Below, piece after piece: positions 25,781 through 34,590 of a stretch of DNA of 38,102 bases. How positions within the stretch are numbered: the first letter of the stretch is position 1; each line of letters starts with the position of its first letter. Source of the DNA: DALYJJ01 sp031969915 (lineage in GTDB: Bacteria; Acidobacteriota; Terriglobia; Bryobacterales; Bryobacteraceae); the NCBI GenBank assembly GCA_031969915.1, contig DALYJJ010000049.1, forward strand, positions 1 through 38,102, written 5' to 3'. The notes under the pieces were generated by a model. It had not been told where the DNA came from, did no database searches, and saw only the letters and a program-made list of their open reading frames with translations. The position numbers and the translations under genes are program-made.

Positions 25781-26585
25781 ATGACCACACTTCGGACGAT
25801 CACCCTTGCCGCGCTCGCCGCCGCCGCCGCGATGGCGCAGATGCAGAGCAACACGGAGAAGAAACTGGACTGCCGCGAAGGCCGGTACGGATCGCGGAGG
25901 ACGCCACTGTGAGATGAAGGAGTTCCCGCTGACGGCCGCGGGACGGCTGGACATCGATCCGGGGATGAACGGCGGCGTGAGCGTGCTCGGCTGGAACCAG
26001 AACACGATCCTCGTTCGCGCGCAGTTGCAGGCGAACGCGGACTCCAGCGAAGAGGCACGGCAAATGGTGAATGAGATCCAGGTGCTCACCGCGGGCGGGC
26101 AGGTGAAGACCGCCGGGCCGAAGATGGAGCGCAACCGCGGTTGGGCGGTGAGCTTCGAGATCTTTGTCCCGCACCGGACCAGCCTCGACGTGAAGGCCTT
26201 CAACGGCGGGATCGCGATCGCCGATGTGGGCGGTGAGATCCGGTTCAAGACCATGAACGGCGGCGTGGCGCTCAAGCGGCTCGCGGGGAGAGTGACGGGC
26301 GAAACCATGAACGGCGGCGTGGACGTGGTGCTGGCCGGCAGCCGTTGGGATGGCGACACGCTGGACGTCGAGACCACCAACGGCGGAGTCAAGATGCTGG
26401 TGCCGGAGAATTACTCGGCGCGGTTGGAGACGGCGACGGTGAACGGCCGCATCAGCATCGACTTTCCGGTGACGGTGAGCGGCGAGATCCGGTCCAAACT
26501 CAGCACGACCCTCGGCGCCGGCGGGCCGCTGGTGCGGGCCACCACCACCAACGGCGGAGTGAAGATCGCACGCAGCGGTGCGTAG
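25781..26585 (+). pseudogene. DUF4097-like exported beta-helix protein, disrupted by a one-base frameshift
   Basis: ATG 25781 opens a frame with a signal peptide (MTTLRTITLAALAAAAAMAQ) that ends at a TGA at 25910-25912. The rest continues in another frame from about 25905 to 26585: HCEMKEFPL, then a repetitive beta-helix with NGG turns (GMNGGVSV, AFNGGIAI, TMNGGVAL, TMNGGVDV, TTNGGVKML, TTNGGVKI). This is the DUF4097 pattern. Deleting one base near 25901 joins the two frames (RYGSRRRHCEM) and gives a normal 267-residue exported protein. The shift may be a sequencing or assembly error, because a gap lies 0.8 kb away, or a real inactivation. Calling only the second part from ATG 25914 would give a leaderless fragment. 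DUF4097 proteins are thought to be extracytoplasmic adhesin-like or structural proteins; the role here is unknown. Confidence 0.8.
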
Positions 26586-26616
26586 GCCGCCCGAAAAGGC
26601 CGCGTTACACTGAGGC

Positions 26617-29420
26617 ATGTCCTCAGCAAACGACCCCGATGTCCGTTTTCCGATGGCGGCTGAGCGGTCTTGCTGCGACGGCGGCTCCTGCGACGCCCCN
26701 NNNNNNNNNCGCGCGCGCGGGCTTCGCGAGCTGGATGCGCTGGGTCGAAGCGCGGGTCGCGCGACGGCGGCTCCTGCGCCGCCCCCGGCGTCGATCGGCG
26801 GCACCTGTTCCGGCTGGCGGGCTTCGCCGCCTCGGTCGCCGGGGCCGTCTTTCAACCGTTGCCGGCGGCGCAGCTCAATGCTTCCGCCGGGCGGCCTGCG
26901 GATCCGGAATGGCCCACGCTCAGACGGTACACGGGGGAGCGCGCCGAACGGGTCCTGATGCCCGTGGGAGGTGTGGGCACGGGCTGTGTGTCGCTTGCCG
27001 GCAACGGCGCGCTGCGCGATTGGGAGGTGGTGAACCGGCCCGCAAAGGGCTTCACGCCGGTGGTTTCCGGAGGCCTCCCGTTCTTCGCGCTGTGGGTGGG
27101 CGACGGCGCGGCCTCCCATACGCGTGTGCTCGAGGGGCCGCTTCCTCGCACGGCGTTCGAAGGCAGCCACGGGAGCCAGGAACCGTCCCACTCGCTGCCG
27201 CGCTTCGCCTCAGCGGCCTTTGACGCGGCGTGGCCCCTGGCATCGGTGACGCTGGACGATCCTGGCCTGCCCGTCCGCGTGGTGTTGCGCGCCTTCAGCC
27301 CGTTCGTTCCCACCGACGCCGAAGCCAGCGGCTGGCCGATGGCGGTGCTGCGGTACCGGCTTCAGAACCTCACCACCAGGACGCTGCGGCTCTCCGTCTG
27401 CGGCACGCTTCCGAATTTCGTGGGCATGGACGGGTGGGAGACGGCGCGCGATTGGAAAGGCGACCGCTATCCCAGCGGCGCCCGGAAAAACCGCAACCGG
27501 TTGCGCAACGGGGCGGGCGTGACCGGATTATTCCTCGATTCCGAAGGCGTCGACCCGGCGGCCGAGGCCTGGGGATCGCTCGCCTTGGCGGTAACCGGGA
27601 ACGGCGCGGGCGTCACCAGCCGCCTCGCGTGGACCGATCCGCAATGGGGCGGCGCGCTGCTCGATTTCTGGGACGACTTCTCGGCGGACGGCGCGCTGGA
27701 GCCGCGGGCCGCCGGCAAGGAGGATGCTCCCGTCGCATCGCTCGCACAGGCGCTGACGCTCGGGCCCAAGGAAACCCGCGAGGTCACCTTCCTGATCGCC
27801 TGGCACTTCCCGAATCGCTACACCTGGAACACGCCGGAGGACAAACGCACCGCCGCGGACCGCATCGGGAACTACCACACCACGCGGTTTGCGGACGCCT
27901 GGGACGTGGTGGAGAAAGCCGCGCCGCAACTCGCCGCTCTCACCAGGCGCACGGTGCGGTTCGTCGGCGATCTCCTCTCGGCCCAGTTGCCGGACACGGT
28001 GAAGGAAGCGGCCCTTTGGAACGCGAGCACGCTGGTCTCGCAGACCTGCTTCCGCCTACCGGACGGCCACCTCTTCGGCTGGGAAGGCACGGCCGATTCG
28101 AAGGGATGCTGCCACGGCTCCTGCACGCACGTCTGGAATTACGAACAAACCACGCCGTTCTTGTTTGGAGATCTTTCCTGGGGGATGCGCGAGGTGGAGT
28201 TCGCGCACGCCACCGGCGAAGAAGGGTTGATGAGCTTCCGCGTGCATCTGCCGCTCGAACGCGCACGCCAGTTCGACAAGGGCGCGGCGGACGGCCAGAT
28301 GGGCTGCGTGATGAAAGCCTACCGCGATTGGCAACTGAGCGGCGATGACGCGAGGTTGCGGGCGCTGTGGCCTCACATCCGCCGCGCCATGGAGTTCTGC
28401 TGGGTGCCGGGAGGCTGGGACGCCGATCGCGACGGCGTCATGGAAGGGGCCCAGCACAATACCATGGACGTCGAGTACTACGGACCGAACCCGCAGATGG
28501 GCTTCTGGTACCTGGGGGCTCTGCGGGCGGCCGAGTTGATGGCGCGCCACGTGGGCGACGGCGCCTTCGGCGACGTTTGCGCCGCGCTCTACCGGAGGGG
28601 CAGCGCTTGGATCGACGCCGAGCTCTTCAACGGCGAGTACTACGAACAACGGGTTCAGCCACCGGGCAGCGCGGATCGGGTCCACCCGAAACTGTTGGTG
28701 GGCATGGGCGGCGCCAATCTTGCCGATCCCGATTTTCAGTTGGCCAAAGGCTGCCTGGTGGACCAGTTGGTTGGGCAGTATGTGGCGCACGTGTGCGGCC
28801 TGGGCTACCTGGCCAAGCGTGAGAACGTGAACGCGACGCTGCGCGCGATTCTGAAATACAACTACCGCGAGTCCCTGGCGGATCACTTCAACAGCATGCG
28901 TTCGTTCGCCCTGGGCGGCGAAAAGGCGCTGCTCATGGCTTCCTATCCGAAGGAGCGCCCGCGAAAACCCTTCCCCTATTGGAGCGAAGCGATGACCGGG
29001 TTCGAATACACCGCGGCCGTGGGCATGCTCTACGAAGGCATGGAGAGCGAGGGGCTGACCGTGATCCGCAATATTCGCGACCGGTATGACGGGGCCAAGC
29101 GCAGCCCTTTCGACGAGGCCGAGTGCGGACACCACTACGCCAGAGCGATGGCTGCCTGGGCGGCGGTGTTAGCGCTGACGCGTTTCGAATACTCGGCGGT
29201 GTCGCAAACCATGAAACTCACCGTGAAGCCGGGATCGCACTTCTGGTCCACCGGGTATGCGTTCGGCACGTGCCGCGTGAGCGAGGCGGGCGGGCGGCCG
29301 CGCGCCGAGATCAGCGTGTCCGAGGGCACGCTGCCGCTGAGGACGCTGGTGGTGAACGGGACTGCGCTCGATCGGAACGAGGCCGGCCCCTTACGCGCGG
29401 GTCAGCGGTTCAGCGGCTGA
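26617..29420 (+). CDS. GH116-type glycoside hydrolase (DUF608), start region broken by assembly gap
   Basis: A beta-glucosidase/glucosylceramidase-like enzyme of about 905 residues. The intact part, from about 26770 to the TGA at 29420, shows the N-terminal beta-sandwich (GGVGTGCVSLAGNGALRDWE followed by VVNRPAKG) and the DUF608 alpha/alpha toroid: CCHGSCTHVWNYEQTTPF, LFGDLSWGMREVEF, and DADRDGVMEGAQHNTMDVEY with YYGPN, where the Asp in NTMDVEYYG fits the acid/base position, then WSEAMTGFEYTAAVGM. The Tat-like signal (DRRHLFRLAGFAASVAG) lies just after the gap. As printed, the ATG at 26617 or 26653 is out of frame with the body. Joining the two copies of the 18-bp repeat (26675-26692 and 26761-26778) removes 86 bp and gives one continuous frame with a Cys-rich leader (RSCCDGGSCAAPGVDRRHLF). 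The substrate is unknown; plant beta-glucosides are plausible. Confidence 0.85.
26675..26778. repeat. 18-bp direct repeat flanking the assembly gap
   Basis: The 18-mer GCGACGGCGGCTCCTGCG occurs exactly at 26675-26692 and 26761-26778, with similar bases after each copy (ACGCCCC versus CCGCCCC). The interval contains the N run. The arrangement is what results when two contigs whose ends overlap are scaffolded with a placeholder gap instead of merged. Confidence 0.8.
26700..26709. other. Assembly gap of 10 Ns
   Basis: Ten undetermined bases in the start region of the GH116 gene. The true gap size is unknown, and the flanking repeat suggests it may be zero or negative. It breaks the reading frame of the N-terminal leader. 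Confidence 0.98.
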
Positions 29421-29457
29421 GCGCCCGTGCGCGCGGCCGGCGCGCTAGCATCTCTTT

Positions 29458-30027
29458 ATGGCAACCGCGCCCGCATTCGTCCTACACCCGGACCTGGAGG
29501 ACGCCCGCCGTCAGATCGAAGCGATCCGGGCGGAGGTCCGGGTGTTGACTGGCCCGCTCACCGATCTGCAGATGAATTGGCGCGCCGGCGAGGGGCAGTG
29601 GTCGATCGCCGAGTGCATCGGCCACCTGACGGTGAGCGCGCACCTCTTCCTGCCGGTAGTGGCCGAGGCGATCGCGAAGGGAATCCCCGGCACGGGCGAA
29701 TTTCGCTATGGCCGTTTCGAAAACTGGGTGATCGGCAAGATCGGCAAGCGAGGCGGGTTCAAAGTGAAAGCGCCGAAGGATTGGCAACCTCCGAAAGAGC
29801 AGTCGCGGGAGGAGTGCCTGCGGGCCTTCGAATCGGCGCACGCCACGGTGCTCGCGCGCATCGTCGAGTCCAACGGGCTGCACCTGCGCCGCACACGGGT
29901 GCGGCACCCGGCGATTCCGCTGCTCACCTACAGCCTCTGCGGCATCTTCCGCATGACCGCCGCGCACTGCCGGCGGCACCTGGCGCAAGCGCAGGAAGTG
30001 CGGGCCGCGGCGGGGTTTCCGCGATGA
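29458..30027 (+). CDS. DinB-like (DinB_2 superfamily) four-helix protein
   Basis: A 189-residue cytoplasmic protein starting at ATG 29458. The helical pattern fits the DinB/YfiT superfamily of metal-binding four-helix bundles: an N-terminal helix, then MNWRAGEGQWSIAECIGHLT with the first metal-type His, a middle insert (FENWVIGKIGKRGG, basic), and a C-terminal helix with HCRRHLAQ, giving the paired HxxxH ligands. Members include DNA-damage-inducible proteins and thiol (bacillithiol or mycothiol) S-transferases; which applies here cannot be told. The ATGA overlap with the PQQ dehydrogenase gene (30024-30027) shows translational coupling, an odd partnership for a DinB-like protein. Confidence 0.85.
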   Translation: MATAPAFVLHPDLEDARRQIEAIRAEVRVLTGPLTDLQMNWRAGEGQWSIAECIGHLTVSAHLFLPVVAEAIAKGIPGTGEFRYGRFENWVIGKIGKRGGFKVKAPKDWQPPKEQSREECLRAFESAHATVLARIVESNGLHLRRTRVRHPAIPLLTYSLCGIFRMTAAHCRRHLAQAQEVRAAAGFPR

Positions 30028-32102
30028 GGAAGGGCCTCGTCGTACTCTTCGCCGCCGCCGCCGCCGCTGCACAGGATTGGCCCACCTATCACGGCAGCCC
30101 GGCGAACACGAAATACTCCGCGCTGACGCAAATCAACACCTCCAACGTGGCCCGGTTGAAACTGGCCTGGCGGTTCGACACCGGCGACTACTTCAAAGGC
30201 GCCGAGATGCAGAGCAGCCCGCTGGTGGCCGGCTCAACCGTCTACGTGGTGTCTCCGAAGATGCGCGTCTTCGCCCTGGACGCGGAGACGGGCCGGCAGA
30301 AGTGGGCCGCCGACCCGAACGAGGGCCCGCCGGTCACGGCCAACATGCGGAACCGCGGCTTGAACTACTGGTCCGGCGGCAAGCAGGAACGCCTCTACCT
30401 TGCGGTCCGTGAATATCTCTACTCGCTGGACGCACGCACCGGGAAACTGGATCCGCGCTTCGGCGAGAAAGGGCGCGTCGATCTGCGCAAGGGTCTGGGC
30501 CGGGATGTCACGGGCCTGTCCGTCACCATCACGACGCCGGGCGTGGTCTTCGGCAATCTGCTCATCGTGGGCAGCATGGTAAGCGAGAGCCTGCCCGCGG
30601 CGCCCGGGCACGTGCGCGCCTACGATACACGCTCGGGAAAACTGGTCTGGACCTTTTACACCATCCCGAAACCGGGAACCCTGGGAGCGGACACGTGGCC
30701 CGCCGGCGCGCAAGCCTACATTGGCGGGGCGAACAGTTGGGCGGGGCTCGCGCTGGACGGGAAGCGGGGCATCGTCTACGTCCCCACGGGGTCGGCGGCC
30801 TTCGATTTCTTCGGTTCCAACCGTGCCGGCGACAACCTGTACGCCAACTCGCTGGTGGCGTTGAAGGCGGCCACGGGCGAGCGGCTCTGGCACTTCCAGT
30901 TCGTCAAGCACGACGTGTGGGACCGTGACCTGCCGGCGGCGCCGACTCTCGTGACGGTCCGTCGCGGCGGGCGCTCCATCGACGCCGTGGCGCAGATCAC
31001 CAAGTCCGGGCATGTGTGGGTGTTTGACCGCGTCACCGGCGAATCGCTCTTTCCCTGGAAGGACGTCCCGGTTCCGCCTTCGGATGTCCACGGCGAAGTC
31101 CTCGCACGGACGCAACCGCTACCCCTGGCGCCGCCGCCCTTCTCGCGTCAGGAGTTCACCGAGGATCTGGTGACGGACCGCACGCCGCAGGCCCGGGAAT
31201 CGGTTCTCCAGCGCCTACGGCAAGTTAGAAACGGTCCGCAGTTCACGCCGCCGTCTCTCGAAGGGACGGTGGTGTTTCCGGGCTTCGACGGGGGCGGTGA
31301 GTGGGGCGGAGCGTCGTGGGATCCGGAGACCGGGTTGTTCTACGTCAACGCCAACGAGATGGCCTGGATCCTGCGTCTGGTTCCGAGCCGGAAGGGCGCG
31401 TTGAACACCGGCAAGAAGCTCTATTCGCGGCACTGCGCCAGTTGCCACCGCGAGGATTTCGCGGGGGCGCCGCCGAACTTCCCGTCGCTCGAAAACCTTG
31501 TCTCGCGGCAGAACGAGAAACAGGTGATGGCGGTGATCGAGAAAGGCGCCGGACGCATGCCCGCTTTCGGCTTCCTGCGGGAGGACGCTCGCGATGCGAT
31601 TACCCGGTACGTCCTGAAAGGCGAGGACAAGGAAGTGATGGCCCCTCCGGGCGGCGGCGGCGAACCCTGGGACCTGCCTTACGGCATCGATGGGTACAAC
31701 CGCTTCCGCGATCCCCAAGGCTACCCGGCGGTGAAGCCCCCGTGGGGAACGCTGAACGCACTCAACCTGAACACTGGGGAGTATGCGTGGCGCATTCCGT
31801 TCGGCGAGTTCCCGGAGTTGGTGGCGCAGGGGCTGCGCGACACGGGTTCGGAGAACTACGGCGGATCCGTCGTGACGAAGGGCGGGCTGCTGTTCATCGC
31901 CGCAACCAAGGCGGACAACAAGTTCCGGGCCTTCGACAAGCTCACCGGCAAGGTGCTCTGGGAATACACGATGGAAGCGGCGGGACATTCGACGCCGGCC
32001 ACCTTCGTCGTGAAGGGCAGGCAATACGTTCTGCAGGGCGCGGGAGGCGGAAAATACAAAACAGAGAAGGCCGGGATCTACTACGCGTTCGCGTTGGATT
32101 GA
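30024..32102 (+). CDS. PQQ-dependent dehydrogenase with inserted cytochrome c domain
   Basis: A 692-residue exported quinoprotein. It starts at ATG 30024 with a signal peptide (MRKGLVVLFAAAAAAAQ) and opens DWPTYHGSPANTKYSAL, the usual start of PQQ-dependent glucose/quinate/alcohol dehydrogenase propellers. The propeller blades include FALDAETGRQKWAADP, LYSLDARTGKLDPRFG, AYDTRSGKLVWTFYTIPKPG, ALKAATGERLWHFQFVKHDVWD (the catalytic-type DVWD region) and AFDKLTGKVLWEYTM at the end. Between blades, residues about 455-545 carry a class I cytochrome c domain: CASCH at 471-475 and axial GRMPAF with M512. Electrons would pass directly from PQQ to haem. The insertion inside the propeller, rather than at the C-terminus, matches a subgroup common in Acidobacteriota. 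PQQ synthesis genes are not in the window. Confidence 0.93.
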   Translation: MRKGLVVLFAAAAAAAQDWPTYHGSPANTKYSALTQINTSNVARLKLAWRFDTGDYFKGAEMQSSPLVAGSTVYVVSPKMRVFALDAETGRQKWAADPNEGPPVTANMRNRGLNYWSGGKQERLYLAVREYLYSLDARTGKLDPRFGEKGRVDLRKGLGRDVTGLSVTITTPGVVFGNLLIVGSMVSESLPAAPGHVRAYDTRSGKLVWTFYTIPKPGTLGADTWPAGAQAYIGGANSWAGLALDGKRGIVYVPTGSAAFDFFGSNRAGDNLYANSLVALKAATGERLWHFQFVKHDVWDRDLPAAPTLVTVRRGGRSIDAVAQITKSGHVWVFDRVTGESLFPWKDVPVPPSDVHGEVLARTQPLPLAPPPFSRQEFTEDLVTDRTPQARESVLQRLRQVRNGPQFTPPSLEGTVVFPGFDGGGEWGGASWDPETGLFYVNANEMAWILRLVPSRKGALNTGKKLYSRHCASCHREDFAGAPPNFPSLENLVSRQNEKQVMAVIEKGAGRMPAFGFLREDARDAITRYVLKGEDKEVMAPPGGGGEPWDLPYGIDGYNRFRDPQGYPAVKPPWGTLNALNLNTGEYAWRIPFGEFPELVAQGLRDTGSENYGGSVVTKGGLLFIAATKADNKFRAFDKLTGKVLWEYTMEAAGHSTPATFVVKGRQYVLQGAGGGKYKTEKAGIYYAFALD

Positions 32103-32112
32103 TCCGAAGGGA

Positions 32113-34590
32113 TCACCGGACCGGGATGTACAGCGGAAGGCTCGACCGGCCGTCCAGCGTGAGCCTCAGTTGCTGCTCCCCGGTGGGAACGGAATTGGAC
32201 AGCGTGAAGGTCAGCATGGTGGAGCCGAACTGCTGGTTCGGTGTGATCGCAGTTACCTGGTGTTCCACGTCGCCGACCAGGATCCGCAGCCTCGAGCGGT
32301 CGGGCAGGTTCCCATTCGCATCGGCGACATTGAAGGACATCGCGCCCAGGTTCTCGCCACGGCGGGCGGGCCGGAACGGCGTAATCGCGATGGAACCCTC
32401 TGCCAGGACCGAGGCGACCAGAGGCGGCACGGCAGGCGGAGGCGTTTCGATGTACAGCAGGGACGGGAGGCTGGTGGCGCCCGCCGCGGTCAGCGTGACC
32501 ACGGCCAGACCGTTGCCCACTTCCGGCACGGTGAACGTCACCTGGTTCCCCGAGGTGGCGCGAACGACAGCCGCGCGGCCGCCCACGGAGACCGAAACCG
32601 GGGCGTTGGCGGGCAGATTCTGAACCGTGAGCGTAACCGTGCTGCCGGCGGGAACCGGGTCAGTCACCGTGTGCGACAGAGCGATTTGCCGCGGGTTGGC
32701 AGCCTGCACCGAGAACGACGGCGGGGCCGCGGTGTGTCGCAAGCCGGTGGCGACGGTGACCGCCGTCAACGCCGGCGCCGCGCCGGGCGAGACCGTCACT
32801 TCGGCCAGCAGCCGTGTCGGACTGAACACCCAAACGCGCCGGACCAGCACATCGGAAGAACCAAACCCGATACGCGTTTCACCCTGTAAAAAGTTTGTGT
32901 TAACGCCGTTGATCTCAACGAACGTTTCAACCCCGCCAGGGAGCGCGGAGGGGGCCAGAGTAAAGGCGGTAACCGGTTCGCGCCCGTCCGGACCGTTCAG
33001 GAAGTTCACGCCATTGCCGGAGACAAACAGGGAGCTCTGACCGTCCGGGTTGAAGGCCGTGATCGCTGGCCGGTGCTCCAGCGGGATGGGCGGAGGAGTG
33101 ACCCACACACCGCCTTCGTCGGAGCGGCGGATGGCCGCCGGAACACCGTCGAAGAAAATCCGCGTGTTCTGCGTGAGGTTCGCCCCGGTGACGCGAACAC
33201 CCTCGGGAGTGGTGACGGCGTTGGTGACGCTGGGGGGATCGCCGGCGGCGACCCGATAGGCGGAAGGGAGCAGATAGAGATCGTTGGCCGTTTGCAGCAC
33301 CAGGTGGCGGGGGCCCTCCGGCGCGTTGCCGTTCAAGCCAAGGTCGGCCTGGACCCACCAGGTGGGGTCCGGGGAGTAGGAGCCGAGGTTCACCACCGAG
33401 TCGACGTTGTCCAGCACGCGGGCCGTGAGGCCGGGCGCGGGCGCGTTATTGCGTGTGAGGTTGACTCCCGAAGCGATAATGCTTCCCCGCCCCGCCGCAC
33501 GGCTGAAAAACGCGGGCTTCACGGCGTTATCGCCGAAGAAACTGTAGCTCTGAACCGAGTGGATCGGGCTGACGTTAGAGGCGCGGGGTTGCACCGCGAT
33601 GTTCAGGTTGCTGATGGCTCCGCCGGCCTGCAACGTGACGGGGAACGAGTTGTTGAGGAACTGGGGCTGGAAGTTCAGTGTGGGAGCCAGGCGTTCCGTG
33701 GGTGTAACCGGAAGGACGACGTTGGCGGGCGTGGCTTCGCCGTCAAGGGCCGGCGGCAGCGGGTGCACGTAGAGCACGTAGGGGCCGGGCGGCACACCGG
33801 CGAGGCGGAAGCTGCCATCGGGGTTCGTCAGGGTGCTGAGGGCGGGGCCGGTCGGGCTCACGGCGACGACCGAGCCGAGGTTGACGCCGCTGCCGTTCAA
33901 CGTGACGCGGCCGGACACCGTAGCCGTGCCGGCCAGATAGGTCCGGGTCGGGTAGAGGATGGACAGACCCGCGATATCGTCCGCCCCAAGAGGACGGGCC
34001 TTGGTGACGCCGCGCGTGATCTCGGTGGACATGACGCTCGAGGTGAGCGTGTGTTGCAGCCCGAGCGCGTGGCCGATCTCGTGCACCACGGTGAGGAAGA
34101 ACCGCTCCGACCAACTGGGGCGCGCGCGAAGATCTCGCTGCAGCAGCACCACGGAGCGGAGAATGGGAACGAATGGGGTCTCAGCCGCGACGTTGGCGTC
34201 GCCGCGCGTGGTCGGGCCGCCGAGCGCCACCACGCCGGGCGGGATGTCGTCGCTGAACAGGATATCGATGCCAGGGGCGTTCTGCGCCGTGTTCGCGGCG
34301 GCCACGCCACCATATTGCAGGCGGAGTTCCGAAGATTCGACGTCGTTCCACACCCGGGCCGCCGCCCGGATCTGGCTCACAATCGCTGTGTAACTGTCGC
34401 CGGCGGCGAGCGCGGTGGGCTGCTGTTCGCCGAGGAAGAACTGCACCGTCCGGTTGGGCAGCGCATTGAGGTCGAAACGCTCAAAGAGTGGTTGGAACGG
34501 GGCGCCCGATGTGGTGAAGCGAACGAAATGGTAGTATGCCGAGGCGGAAACCGAGAGCAGAATGGCGGCGGCGAGGGCGCGCAGCTTCAT
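32113..34590 (-). CDS. Secreted matrixin-type metalloprotease with regulatory and Ig-like C-terminal domains
   Basis: An 825-residue exported protease. ATG 34590 overlaps the stop of the upstream gene by 4 bp (ATGA), and gives a signal peptide (MKLRALAAAILLSVSASA). The catalytic zinc site HEIGHALGLQH is at 170-180 (H170, E171, H174, H180), followed by a Met-turn at M187 (SSVMSTE) and ending in the ADDIAGLSILYP element, so it is an M10-type metzincin. Next, about 210-275, is a carboxypeptidase regulatory-like domain (SGRVTLNGSGVNLGSVVAV, GSFRLAGVPPGPYVLYVHPL). Residues about 330-825 form several IPT/TIG-like or Ig-like beta domains (SVTNAVTTPEGVRVTGANL, SVSVGGRAAVVRATSGNQVT). This layout is widespread in Solibacter-type genomes. 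Substrate is unknown. Confidence 0.92.
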   Translation of the reverse strand: MKLRALAAAILLSVSASAYYHFVRFTTSGAPFQPLFERFDLNALPNRTVQFFLGEQQPTALAAGDSYTAIVSQIRAAARVWNDVESSELRLQYGGVAAANTAQNAPGIDILFSDDIPPGVVALGGPTTRGDANVAAETPFVPILRSVVLLQRDLRARPSWSERFFLTVVHEIGHALGLQHTLTSSVMSTEITRGVTKARPLGADDIAGLSILYPTRTYLAGTATVSGRVTLNGSGVNLGSVVAVSPTGPALSTLTNPDGSFRLAGVPPGPYVLYVHPLPPALDGEATPANVVLPVTPTERLAPTLNFQPQFLNNSFPVTLQAGGAISNLNIAVQPRASNVSPIHSVQSYSFFGDNAVKPAFFSRAAGRGSIIASGVNLTRNNAPAPGLTARVLDNVDSVVNLGSYSPDPTWWVQADLGLNGNAPEGPRHLVLQTANDLYLLPSAYRVAAGDPPSVTNAVTTPEGVRVTGANLTQNTRIFFDGVPAAIRRSDEGGVWVTPPPIPLEHRPAITAFNPDGQSSLFVSGNGVNFLNGPDGREPVTAFTLAPSALPGGVETFVEINGVNTNFLQGETRIGFGSSDVLVRRVWVFSPTRLLAEVTVSPGAAPALTAVTVATGLRHTAAPPSFSVQAANPRQIALSHTVTDPVPAGSTVTLTVQNLPANAPVSVSVGGRAAVVRATSGNQVTFTVPEVGNGLAVVTLTAAGATSLPSLLYIETPPPAVPPLVASVLAEGSIAITPFRPARRGENLGAMSFNVADANGNLPDRSRLRILVGDVEHQVTAITPNQQFGSTMLTFTLSNSVPTGEQQLRLTLDGRSSLPLYIPVR

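Noticed and set aside
25666..25917. Short plus-strand open frame over the start of the DUF4097 gene
   Set aside because: It lies in a third frame, has no ribosome site or domain, and overlaps the signal peptide of the real gene.
25960..26580. NGG-containing repeats as a DNA-level tandem repeat or CRISPR-like array
   Set aside because: The periodicity is at protein level (beta-helix turns); the DNA copies differ and the spacing is variable.
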